From Nitrospinota bacterium (GTDB lineage: Bacteria; Nitrospinota; Nitrospinia; UBA9942): 12,202 nt of DNA. Below are positions 1-5,907 of this stretch, in pieces (positions within the stretch are counted from its first letter, which is position 1; every line of letters starts with the position of its first letter). The notes beneath the pieces are model-generated. The model was not told the origin of the DNA. It did not search any database and saw only the letters and a list, made by a program, of their open reading frames with translations. The position numbers and the translations under genes were made by a program. The DNA is taken from assembly GCA_003489165.1 (NCBI GenBank), contig DNJG01000148.1, forward strand, positions 1-12,202, written 5' to 3'.

Positions 1-126
1 GAAATGTTGGAAAATAAATGATTAAAAAGTCAGATGCCTTTAAAATGTTATTATTAAAATAAAGTTTTTAAGATTTTTTTAAAGAGGGTAGGGGGCTTTA
101 TAAAAATAATTAAATCTACAAAAAAG

Positions 127-155
127 TTGACTATAATCCAACTACAGTTGATAAT
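127..155 (+). promoter_or_regulatory. Promoter for tRNA-Pro
   Basis: A sigma70-like pair: TTGACT at 127-132 and GATAAT at 150-155, preceded by T, separated by 17 bases. Transcription would start near 162, about 26 bases upstream of the tRNA. The rest of 1-187 is AT-rich and I see no gene in it. The first 21 bases could be read as the last codons of an upstream gene ending in TGA at 19-21, but this is too short to support. Confidence 0.55.
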
Positions 156-187
156 TTAAAGAAGGTTGTTAACGGCTAACTTAAAGT

Positions 188-264
188 CGGGGTGTGGCTC
201 AGCCTGGCAGAGCGTTCGGTTCGGGACCGAAAGGTCGGAGGTTCAAATCCTCTCACCCCGACCA
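188..264 (+). tRNA. tRNA-Pro, anticodon CGG
   Basis: A complete 77-base tRNA including an encoded 3' CCA. The acceptor stem pairs CGGGGTG (188-194) with CACCCCG (254-260), followed by discriminator A and CCA. The anticodon stem TTCGG/CCGAA encloses the loop TTCGGGA, giving anticodon CGG, which reads the proline codon CCG. The T arm pairs GGAGG with CCTCT around TTCAAAT. The C1-G72 pair and A73 are typical of bacterial proline tRNAs, and the body closely resembles the E. coli CGG isoacceptor as I recall it. It stands alone, convergent with the ETF operon. Confidence 0.97.
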
Positions 265-275
265 TCCAAAATTTT

Positions 276-375
276 AGCCACAGATTAACACAGATAAACA
301 CTGATTTAATACTGAAGATAAGAAGTTGAGAAGTTAAGAGGTTTTGTTATCTGTGTGAATCTGTGTCCATCTGGG
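276..375. repeat. Imperfect inverted repeat with 10-bp period, between tRNA-Pro and ETF-QO
   Basis: The left arm (about 276-305) consists of tandem 10-base units such as CAGATTAACA and CAGATAAACA. The right arm (about 347-375) carries the complementary type, ATCTGTGTGA then ATCTGTGTCC. The arms pair over roughly 28-30 bases with several mismatches, and about 40 bases lie between them. It sits in the convergent gap between the tRNA (plus) and the end of the ETF operon (minus), where an RNA hairpin could terminate from both sides. It resembles palindromic dispersed repeats common in environmental bacterial genomes. Terminator activity is inference. Confidence 0.7.
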
Positions 376-391
376 GTTTCATATATTTTAT

Positions 392-2107
392 TTATAGCCC
401 TGAGAAATCTGGCCCGCTCCCATGCTCGGCAGGGTTGACCTTCAGATTATTTTCAGGACATACTATTTCGCATGTGCGGCACTGAACACAATTCTCCAGA
501 TTCATGAAATGAACTTTCTCATTATCCTTGATATGTATCTGGTGGACTTCAGCAGTGCAGTCCCCGACACATGGCACTTCGTTTCCGTGTGAGTGGTATT
601 TTTGAATGCATTGTTTGCAGACATCGGCGCTAAACTCATCTATATGCTTGTTGCCGATGTGGTAATGTGTTGAGGCATAGAACACAACATCGGCTGTAGA
701 ATAAATAGTGTTTTTGTTGAAGCCTTCAGGCTCAGCCGTCTCTTTAGCCTTATAATCTGCTTTGCTGTATTTTCTGTCTTCCTCCCATTTGACAGCTCCA
801 ATATCAATTTTTCCTGACATCATCTTCCTCAAATTTATCGCAGAGCCTATTGTTCCAGGAGGGTCGCTTATAAATGCCTTCAGGAGTCCAATAACAATGC
901 CTGATTCATCAAGCCCCTTTACAATTTTTGGCAGATAATTACCGAAAACCTTTTTATTCTCATGGAATGCGTAGCGGTAATATCTGGCATCATTAAGCTC
1001 CTTTCCTACCCAGCCTTCCATAAGTCTTTGCTTGAACCGCCTCAAAATGCCAGATGAGAAATCCTTCTTTTGCACAGCCTCAAAGATAATATCAGCGGCA
1101 GTCATGCCGCTTTCCATAGACTTGTCAATTCCAGAAAAACCTTTAAGGTTTAATATGCCAAGCGCATCTCCTATTAACATTCCGCCATCAACTGAAAACT
1201 CTCTCGGAAGCGAATAGCAGCCCCCTTCCGGAACCAATGCCGCACCATACTTTAATACCTTTCCCTCTTTTATCATCCCTTGCACCCACGGATGTTTTTT
1301 GAAGTTTTGTAATATCTGCGGAGGGTGGAGGGCAGGGTTTTCCGAATCAAGCCCAATAATCATGCCTATGGCGATTCTTTTATCCTTTAAGCCGTATATA
1401 AAGCCTCCGCCAAAACTCCCATCAAGGAGGGGGTATCCGATTGTATGCCATACTTTCCCTGAAAAATCATTTTGGGTTTCCCATATCTCTTTAACACCAA
1501 CAGCCCACTTCTGCGGCAGCTGTGTGAGATTAAATTTTGTTATAATATCCCTGGAGAGAAAGCCCTTATCTCCAAAGACAGTCACCTTGCCATAACAGTT
1601 GTCATTTTCTGCATTACCTGTGCTGTCAACCTTCACACCCTCTATGCGGCTGCCATTGTAGATTACTTCAGTTGCCGGGAAACCGTTATAAAGGTCAACA
1701 ATTATTGATGGGGAATCCTTTACCTTCTCTGTGAGGCTTGAAGCCATCCATTTGACCACATTGCTTAATGACAGGATAAGATAGCCGAGTTTATTCATCT
1801 CGGAAGGGGATATGAATGGTGGAATTTCCCATGCCTTTTTACACCCAAGCATCATCACACAAGTCTCTTTGCATATCCCTTCAATAGGGAAACCATTTGT
1901 CTCGTAATCAGGAAAGAGTTTTTTGACAGCTCTCGGATTTGATACCGCACCGCTCAATATGTGAGAGCCGAAGTCTTTCCCTTTTTCAAAGACAGCGATT
2001 TTGAGTGATGCCTTTTCCTGCTTTGCAAGGTCAACAAGCCTGTGGGCGGCACTGAGAGACGAAATGCCTCCGCCTACAAACAACACATCATATTCAATTC
2101 GCTTCAT
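392..2107 (-). CDS. Electron transfer flavoprotein-quinone oxidoreductase (FixC-FixX-like fusion) with eight C-terminal cysteines
   Basis: A 571-aa protein of the ETF-QO family, which takes electrons from reduced ETF and passes them to membrane quinone. The N-terminal FAD domain starts with VGGGISSLSAA (11-21); the last glycine of the usual GxGxxG is Ser. Family segments follow at VGVKEIWE (203-210), GYPL...GGGFIYGL (224-240) and the second FAD region LIGDALGILNLKGFSGIDKSM (311-331, allowing membrane docking in known members). The C-terminal FixX-like part holds C517, C540, C543 and C546, which match the four [4Fe-4S] ligands of ordinary ETF-QO. It also holds four more, C497, C500, C513 and C550, that complete a two-cluster ferredoxin pattern. 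The ATG lies 2 bases past the etfA stop, with GGAAAAGG inside the etfA end as ribosome site, so it is translated with etfAB. The family is secure. Whether it reduces quinone alone or takes part in electron bifurcation is open. Confidence 0.93.
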   Translation of the reverse strand: MKRIEYDVLFVGGGISSLSAAHRLVDLAKQEKASLKIAVFEKGKDFGSHILSGAVSNPRAVKKLFPDYETNGFPIEGICKETCVMMLGCKKAWEIPPFISPSEMNKLGYLILSLSNVVKWMASSLTEKVKDSPSIIVDLYNGFPATEVIYNGSRIEGVKVDSTGNAENDNCYGKVTVFGDKGFLSRDIITKFNLTQLPQKWAVGVKEIWETQNDFSGKVWHTIGYPLLDGSFGGGFIYGLKDKRIAIGMIIGLDSENPALHPPQILQNFKKHPWVQGMIKEGKVLKYGAALVPEGGCYSLPREFSVDGGMLIGDALGILNLKGFSGIDKSMESGMTAADIIFEAVQKKDFSSGILRRFKQRLMEGWVGKELNDARYYRYAFHENKKVFGNYLPKIVKGLDESGIVIGLLKAFISDPPGTIGSAINLRKMMSGKIDIGAVKWEEDRKYSKADYKAKETAEPEGFNKNTIYSTADVVFYASTHYHIGNKHIDEFSADVCKQCIQKYHSHGNEVPCVGDCTAEVHQIHIKDNEKVHFMNLENCVQCRTCEIVCPENNLKVNPAEHGSGPDFSGL

Positions 2108-2109
2108 AA

Positions 2110-3171
2110 TTATTGAACCTTTTCCTTTCCCATTTTTATTAACGCTTTCTTTAAAAGCGGTGCCGCCTGATATAGGTCTCCAACTATACCATAATGGGCA
2201 AACTTTAATATCGGGGCATCGGCATCCTTATTGACGGCTATTATGAGCTTTGAATTTGCCATGCCAACCCTGTGCTGAATAGCCCCTGATATTCCAAGTG
2301 CGATATATATGTCAGGACGAACAGTCTTTCCTGTCTGACCTACCTGATGGGCATATCCTATCCACCCGCTGTCAACAGCCCGCCTGCTTGCCCCCACAAC
2401 AGAATTTTTAAAAACTGATGCAAGGTCCCGGACAACCCCAAAACCATCAGGACCCCCAAGCCCATAACCTCCTGAAACGATTACCTTAGCCCCTGTAAGG
2501 TTGACTGCGCCCGAAACATCCCTGACAGTTTTGATCACCTTCAACCTTAAATCTTCCTCATTAAAATTAACTGATATATTATATATTACACCCTTGCGGG
2601 ATGCATCAATAGGCAGAGCCTGCATCACGCCGATTCTTGCTGTTGCCATCTGGGGATTTTTCCATGGACCAAGTATCCGCGCCTTCAGGCTTTCGCCAAA
2701 GCTTGGACGAATCGCATAAAGGATATTTTTAAATGTCCCTGTCTTTGATGGGTCAGCCTTCCCCTTATGCTCATAATCTCCTATATCAAATTCAGTGCAG
2801 TCTGCCGTCAATCCGGTCTCTAAATATGCCGCTATGCGTGGTGCAAGGTCTCTCCCTATTGTGGTTGAACCCATCAGGACTATTGGAGGCGGCGTCCCCA
2901 GATGCTCAAGGATGCCAATAACTGCCCGTTTGTATGTAAGGGTTGCATATTCTTTTAATTGTGGAGCATCTATAACAATCACTTCATCTGCACCATGATG
3001 AATCAGCCTTTCAGCAAGAGGCGTGATTTCATGTCCTAATAAAAAGCATGAGACCCCTGTCCCTAATTTTTCAGAAAGGAATCGTGCCGCACCTATAAGT
3101 TCAGGTGTGATTTGCTGAAGACTGCCGTGAAACTGCTCGGCAACCACTGCGACATTATTTGGATTAGGCAT
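2110..3171 (-). CDS. etfA: Electron transfer flavoprotein alpha subunit
   Basis: A 353-aa ETF alpha subunit (FixB family), slightly longer than the usual 310-330. It pairs with EtfB and binds the FAD that delivers electrons to ETF-QO. The N-terminal domain (about 1-190) includes GSTTIGRDLAPRIAAYLETG (101-120). The C-terminal FAD domain (about 225-353) shows the family signatures IVSGGYGLGG (231-240), VGASRRAVDSGW (259-270), QVGQTGKTVRPD (276-287), GISGAIQH (293-300), NKD (314-316) and YGIVGDL (327-333). The start ATG overlaps the etfB stop by 8 bases (3164-3171), a common sign of translational coupling. The last codons supply the ribosome site for the ETF-QO gene. No ferredoxin extension is present on this alpha subunit. 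Confidence 0.96.
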   Translation of the reverse strand: MPNPNNVAVVAEQFHGSLQQITPELIGAARFLSEKLGTGVSCFLLGHEITPLAERLIHHGADEVIVIDAPQLKEYATLTYKRAVIGILEHLGTPPPIVLMGSTTIGRDLAPRIAAYLETGLTADCTEFDIGDYEHKGKADPSKTGTFKNILYAIRPSFGESLKARILGPWKNPQMATARIGVMQALPIDASRKGVIYNISVNFNEEDLRLKVIKTVRDVSGAVNLTGAKVIVSGGYGLGGPDGFGVVRDLASVFKNSVVGASRRAVDSGWIGYAHQVGQTGKTVRPDIYIALGISGAIQHRVGMANSKLIIAVNKDADAPILKFAHYGIVGDLYQAAPLLKKALIKMGKEKVQ

Positions 3172-4003
3172 TAATCAGTTCCTCAATATTTCTGCCATTA
3201 GTTCGGAGATGCTCCATAAGTTCATCAACCTCCCGTTCAATGCTTTCACCTTTAAAGACAATACAGCTTCCGCCGACATCTCCAATCTTCCATGTCTTGC
3301 CAACGACTGTAGGGCTTCCTAAAAGACCTGTGCGGTTTGGATTAGCGCCAATAGTATCAAGAGAGACTGTTTTTATTCGTCTATCCCTTTCTTCAGGGCG
3401 GCGAAGGAGTTCCTTGACTGCCGCCCCATCTGCAAATCTTTTATAATCAAGCGGTGTGGCAGAGTTTGCAACAGTGATTAAGACAGGCAAATGAACTTCA
3501 ATCTCCTGATTTCCACCCTCTACTATTCTCTGTCCCTTTAAAATCCTGTCTGATATTGAAAGATGTTCGCAGTAGGTTATTTGCGGAATATTAAGCCTTT
3601 CAGCAATCTGTGGCCCAACCTGTGCTGTATCGCCATCTGTTGTTTGAAGTCCTGTAAGGATAACATCAAAATCGCCGAGATAATGAACTACCTTATGGAG
3701 TGCGTATGCAGTTGCAAGTGTATCGCTTGCGGCAAGCCTCTTGTCAGTAAGAAGAATGCCGTAATCAGCACCATGTTCAAACGCCTCTATGAGGACTTCC
3801 ACTGCAGGAGGCGGTCCCATAGCAACGCAGGTTACTTCGGCACCTGAACCTCTCTTAATCTCAAGTGCTTTCTGCAGGGCGTAGCGGTCAAATGGATTGA
3901 GCATCCTTTTAGCCCTTGCACGGTCTATAGTGCCGTCTGGATTGACCCCAGCCTTTGAGCTTGTATCAGGCACCTGTTTTATGAAAACTATAACCTTTAA
4001 CAG
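3164..4003 (-). CDS. etfB: Electron transfer flavoprotein beta subunit, probable CTG start
   Basis: ETF beta subunit (FixA family), 279 aa if read from CTG at 4003. The first GTG (3973) would give only 269 aa and begin inside the conserved motif, at VPDTS. The CTG start adds the expected family N terminus, LLKVIVFIKQVPDT, and sits 7 bases after a perfect AGGAGG (4011-4016). No ATG, GTG or TTG is available in that stretch. Other signatures are NPDGTIDR, LNPFDRYAL, the glycine-rich VAMGPP segment, ASDTLATAYAL, ILTGLQTTDGDTAQVGPQIA and a late LLGSPTVVGK. The GSPT-type C-terminal segment resembles beta subunits from bifurcating ETFs of anaerobes as I recall them, but motif reading cannot assign the class. 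First gene of the etfB-etfA-ETF-QO operon. Confidence 0.93.
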   Translation of the reverse strand: MLKVIVFIKQVPDTSSKAGVNPDGTIDRARAKRMLNPFDRYALQKALEIKRGSGAEVTCVAMGPPPAVEVLIEAFEHGADYGILLTDKRLAASDTLATAYALHKVVHYLGDFDVILTGLQTTDGDTAQVGPQIAERLNIPQITYCEHLSISDRILKGQRIVEGGNQEIEVHLPVLITVANSATPLDYKRFADGAAVKELLRRPEERDRRIKTVSLDTIGANPNRTGLLGSPTVVGKTWKIGDVGGSCIVFKGESIEREVDELMEHLRTNGRNIEELINA

Positions 4004-4010
4004 ATTAAAT

Positions 4011-4016
4011 CCTCCT
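4011..4016 (-). promoter_or_regulatory. Ribosome binding site that decides the etfB start
   Basis: Read on the minus strand this is AGGAGG, a full Shine-Dalgarno match, 7 bases before the CTG at 4003. It lies too far from the GTG at 3973 to serve it (37 bases), so it argues for the CTG start. It also overlaps the TAG stop (4015-4017) of a small upstream ORF. Confidence 0.8.
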
Positions 4017-4086
4017 ATTGAGATTTTAACTCCCTCCCATTCTTTTTTAAAATTCTAACAATCTTTGCAAGATTTTCATCGCTCAT
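4015..4086 (-). CDS. Possible small ORF or gene remnant upstream of etfB
   Basis: A 23-codon reading frame starting MSDENLAKIVRILKK and ending in TAG, 11 bases before the proposed etfB start. The frame stays open for a few codons further upstream, to a TTG at 4104 (29 codons) and then an in-frame TAA. The peptide reads like real coding sequence, with a charged, amphipathic helical pattern, and its stop lies inside the etfB ribosome site. It could be a leader peptide coupled to etfB, the surviving end of a decayed gene, or chance. I do not recognise it and no strong ribosome site precedes its ATG. Confidence 0.3.
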   Translation of the reverse strand: MSDENLAKIVRILKKNGRELKSQ

Positions 4087-4204
4087 CTCAACGAGGATAT
4101 CCAAAGAATTTAGTATATATTACCATTAAATGCCCCTTATATTTTTATAAATAATAACACTTTATTGCTTTTTTGATTGAAACAACTAAAGGTACTGAAA
4201 TCTC

Positions 4205-4293
4205 TGACACTCACACTGACACTAAGTATTCCAGGACATTTCTATTTTGGCTTGACACTAAGTATTCCTATGATACAATTTGCAGACTGACAC
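4205..4293. repeat. TGACAC repeat cluster overlapping the cheB promoter
   Basis: TGACAC occurs at 4205, 4217, 4253 and 4288. Two copies extend to an identical 16-mer, TGACACTAAGTATTCC, at 4217-4232 and 4253-4268, with starts 36 bases apart. The second copy includes most of the -35 hexamer of the proposed cheB promoter. Repeats of this spacing on one side of a promoter could be an operator for a regulator that binds one DNA face, or the scar of an inserted element. No regulator is encoded next to it that would decide between these. Confidence 0.6.
4252..4279 (+). promoter_or_regulatory. Probable sigma70 promoter for cheB
   Basis: TTGACA at 4252-4257 and TACAAT at 4274-4279, spaced by 16 bases, predict a start near 4286 and a leader of roughly 57 bases before cheB. 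The -35 element is a perfect consensus and the -10 differs at one position. It coincides with one copy of the 16-base direct repeat, so it may be regulated there. Confidence 0.6.
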
Positions 4294-4342
4294 AATCCAT
4301 AACGATTATCTATCAGTCCATTCTAAATATCATGGAGGTTAA

Positions 4343-5386
4343 ATGATAAATCTCCTAATTGTTGATGATTCGGCAGTAGTCCGCACTTATATTAAAAATA
4401 TACTTGAAAGGGATAAAGAGATTAAGGTTATCGGGTTTGCAAAGGATGGAGAAGAAGCGGTAAGGCTTGCCGCTGAGATTAGGCCTAATGTAATCACAAT
4501 GGATATCAATATGCCTAATATGAACGGCTTTGAGGCAACCCGCAGGATTATGGAGACATGTCCTGTTCCAATTGTTATTGTAACAGCGAGCTATAACAAA
4601 AGTGATGTGGAAAAATCATTTCACTCTTTAGATGCAGGTGCAGTTGCAATTCTTGAGAAGCCGTTTGGCGAGGGGCATTTTGAATGCGAAAAAACAGAAA
4701 ATGAGCTTGTTCAAACTGTTAAATTGATGTCAGAGGTAAAGGTTATCAGGCGATGGAAAAGGAAGACTTATCAGGATAAAGAAAAAGTCAAAACCACTCT
4801 TCATCATGGGAGGCGAAGAAGGATTAAGGTTATTGCTATGGGTGCATCTACAGGAGGTCCGCCTGTCCTCCAGTTAATCCTCTCAAGGCTTAAAGAGGGT
4901 TACCCAGCACCCATACTGGTCGTCCAGCATATATCAAAAGGATTTCTTGAAGGGTTTGTAGATTGGATAAGACAGGCTACATCGCTTCCTGTCCATATAG
5001 CAGTTGATGGCGAGCATCTCCTCCCCGGACATATATACTTTGCACAGGATGATTATCACCTCGGTGTTGACAGTGAGGAGAGAATAAGGATGAGCAAGGC
5101 TAATCTTGAAAATGGGATAAGACCCTCTGTATCGTATCTGTTCCGCTCTATCTTAAATACATTTGACGGAGAGGCTGTAGGAGTTCTGCTTACAGGCATG
5201 GGGAAGGATGGTGCAATGGAGCTTAAGATGATGAGGGAGAACGGCGCTGTAACAATCGCACAGGATGAGGAAAGCTCTGTTGTCTATGGAATGCCGGGCG
5301 AAGCTGTAAAACTTAATGGCGCGACATTTGTCCTCCCGCCAGAAGAAATCGCATCAACACTGGAAAATCTGGCAGGGAGGGAGTAG
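4343..5386 (+). CDS. cheB: Chemotaxis response regulator protein-glutamate methylesterase CheB
   Basis: A 347-aa CheB with both usual domains. The receiver (about 1-125) has the acidic pair D8-D9 in IVDDS, the phosphorylated Asp D54 in TMDINMPNM and K106 in EKPFG. A basic linker (about 131-160, with RRWKRK and GRRRR) leads to the methylesterase domain. That domain carries the catalytic Ser in GASTGG (S169), His in VQHIS (H196) and Asp in GMGKDGA (D289). It should remove methyl groups from chemoreceptor glutamates, or deamidate glutamines, once phosphorylated by CheA. The ATG follows GGAGG (4334-4338) by 4 bases. No cheA, cheR, cheW or receptor gene is in the window. The next related gene is the hybrid kinase at 5908, beyond the inserted S23 unit, so the two were probably adjacent once. 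Confidence 0.95.
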   Translation: MINLLIVDDSAVVRTYIKNILERDKEIKVIGFAKDGEEAVRLAAEIRPNVITMDINMPNMNGFEATRRIMETCPVPIVIVTASYNKSDVEKSFHSLDAGAVAILEKPFGEGHFECEKTENELVQTVKLMSEVKVIRRWKRKTYQDKEKVKTTLHHGRRRRIKVIAMGASTGGPPVLQLILSRLKEGYPAPILVVQHISKGFLEGFVDWIRQATSLPVHIAVDGEHLLPGHIYFAQDDYHLGVDSEERIRMSKANLENGIRPSVSYLFRSILNTFDGEAVGVLLTGMGKDGAMELKMMRENGAVTIAQDEESSVVYGMPGEAVKLNGATFVLPPEEIASTLENLAGRE

Positions 5387-5401
5387 AGGGAAATATGAGG
5401 A

Positions 5402-5435
5402 AAATTCCAAATTTCAAGCACCAAATAACAAATAA
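5402..5435 (+). repeat. Left terminal inverted repeat of the S23 unit
   Basis: AT-rich arm made of short CAAAT-like words. It matches the right arm in inverted orientation with six mismatches, and ends seven bases before the start codon of the four-helix-bundle gene. Confidence 0.7.
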
Positions 5436-5441
5436 ATTTCA

Positions 5442-5807
5442 ATGACCAATATTCAAACTTCTAAAATATATGATTTAGAAGAGAGGACTTTGCAATTTAG
5501 TAAAAATATTGCTCTTTATATAAAGATACTACCAAGAACTATTTCAAATATTGAATATGGAAGGCAGTTAATAAGGGCTTCAGGTTCTGTTGGGGCAAAT
5601 TATATTGAAGCCAACGAATCGCTGAGTAAAAAGGACTTTGTAATGAGGATAAAGATATGTCGTAAAGAGGCTAAAGAATCAGCATATTGGTTGCGGTTGA
5701 TAGTGGAAACAAATGATGATAAGGTGACAGAAGCGGGAATGAAATACTTGAAAGAAGCAATAGAGCTAAAGAAGATTTTTTCTGCTATACTTCAAAAATC
5801 TAAATAA
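5442..5807 (+). CDS. Four-helix bundle protein, S23/23S rRNA intervening-sequence protein family
   Basis: A 121-aa protein of the S23/IVP four-helix-bundle family, the usual length for it. Family features are IYDLEERTLQFSKNI near the N terminus, LIRASGSVGANYIEANES (about 43-60, the conserved RSxxSIxANIxEA-like motif), then KKDFVMRIKICRKEAKES and YWLRLI. It is predicted to be all helical with many basic residues. The family was first seen inside intervening sequences of 23S rRNA genes and is related to the Avd protein of diversity-generating retroelements, which binds nucleic acid and reverse transcriptase. The molecular role of free-standing copies is not established. Here it is not in rRNA: it sits between cheB and a hybrid kinase, enclosed by inverted repeats. 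There is no good ribosome site before the ATG, which lies in the repeat itself. I see no reverse transcriptase or variable repeat nearby. Confidence 0.85.
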   Translation: MTNIQTSKIYDLEERTLQFSKNIALYIKILPRTISNIEYGRQLIRASGSVGANYIEANESLSKKDFVMRIKICRKEAKESAYWLRLIVETNDDKVTEAGMKYLKEAIELKKIFSAILQKSK

Positions 5808-5848
5808 TTTTGATATTTGAAATTTATTTACTTATTGGGATTTGGATA

Positions 5849-5882
5849 TTATTTGTAATTTGGGATTTGAGAATTGGAATTT
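5849..5882 (-). repeat. Right terminal inverted repeat of the S23 unit
   Basis: The mirror of 5402-5435: its reverse complement begins AAATTCCAA and ends ACAAATAA, as the left arm does. It ends 25 bases before the hybrid kinase start. The right flank is longer than the left because about 20 extra bases lie between the 34-base arm and the 13-base inner block. Confidence 0.7.
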
Positions 5883-5907
5883 AGAATTTAAAATATAGGT
5901 TACAATT

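Larger units (their letters stand above)
4018..4342. other. Divergent intergenic region between etfB and cheB
   Basis: About 325 bases without an established gene. The left part (to about 4104) holds the small minus-strand ORF described separately. Positions about 4105-4200 are very AT-rich and show no confident promoter for the ETF operon, though it should lie here reading leftward. Positions 4205-4293 carry the TGACAC repeats and the cheB promoter. I see no RNA gene or recognisable riboswitch. Confidence 0.6.
5402..5882. mobile_element. Compact inverted-repeat unit carrying a four-helix-bundle gene
   Basis: A 481-base unit bounded by imperfect terminal inverted repeats: 5402-5435 and the reverse complement of 5849-5882 match at 28 of 34 positions by my hand alignment, both starting AAATTCCAA. 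A further 13-base block, AAATAAATTTCAA (5430-5442), recurs inverted at 5817-5829. The only gene inside is the S23-type protein; its ATG (5442) touches the left repeat. Repeat and gene are AT-rich compared with cheB and the hybrid kinase on either side. There is no transposase and I could not find a convincing target duplication. Mobility is inference from the structure and from this protein family's link to intervening sequences in 23S rRNA genes. Confidence 0.6.

Noticed and set aside
1..21. 3' end of a gene entering from the left
   Set aside because: A frame ending in TGA at 19-21 exists, but six codons cannot be distinguished from chance.
276..375. CRISPR-like array
   Set aside because: The units are only about 10 bases, directly adjacent and inverted across the centre, with no spacers and no cas genes nearby.
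3563..3847. Plus-strand 94-codon frame inside etfB
   Set aside because: Shadow of etfB; the opposite strand encodes the conserved ETF motifs.
3164..3973. etfB starting at the GTG at 3973
   Set aside because: It cuts off the conserved N-terminal strand of the beta subunit and has no ribosome site. The CTG at 4003 has both.
5442..5807. Diversity-generating retroelement, judging the small protein as Avd
   Set aside because: There is no reverse transcriptase, template repeat or variable repeat in the window, and the motif fits the S23/IVP branch better.
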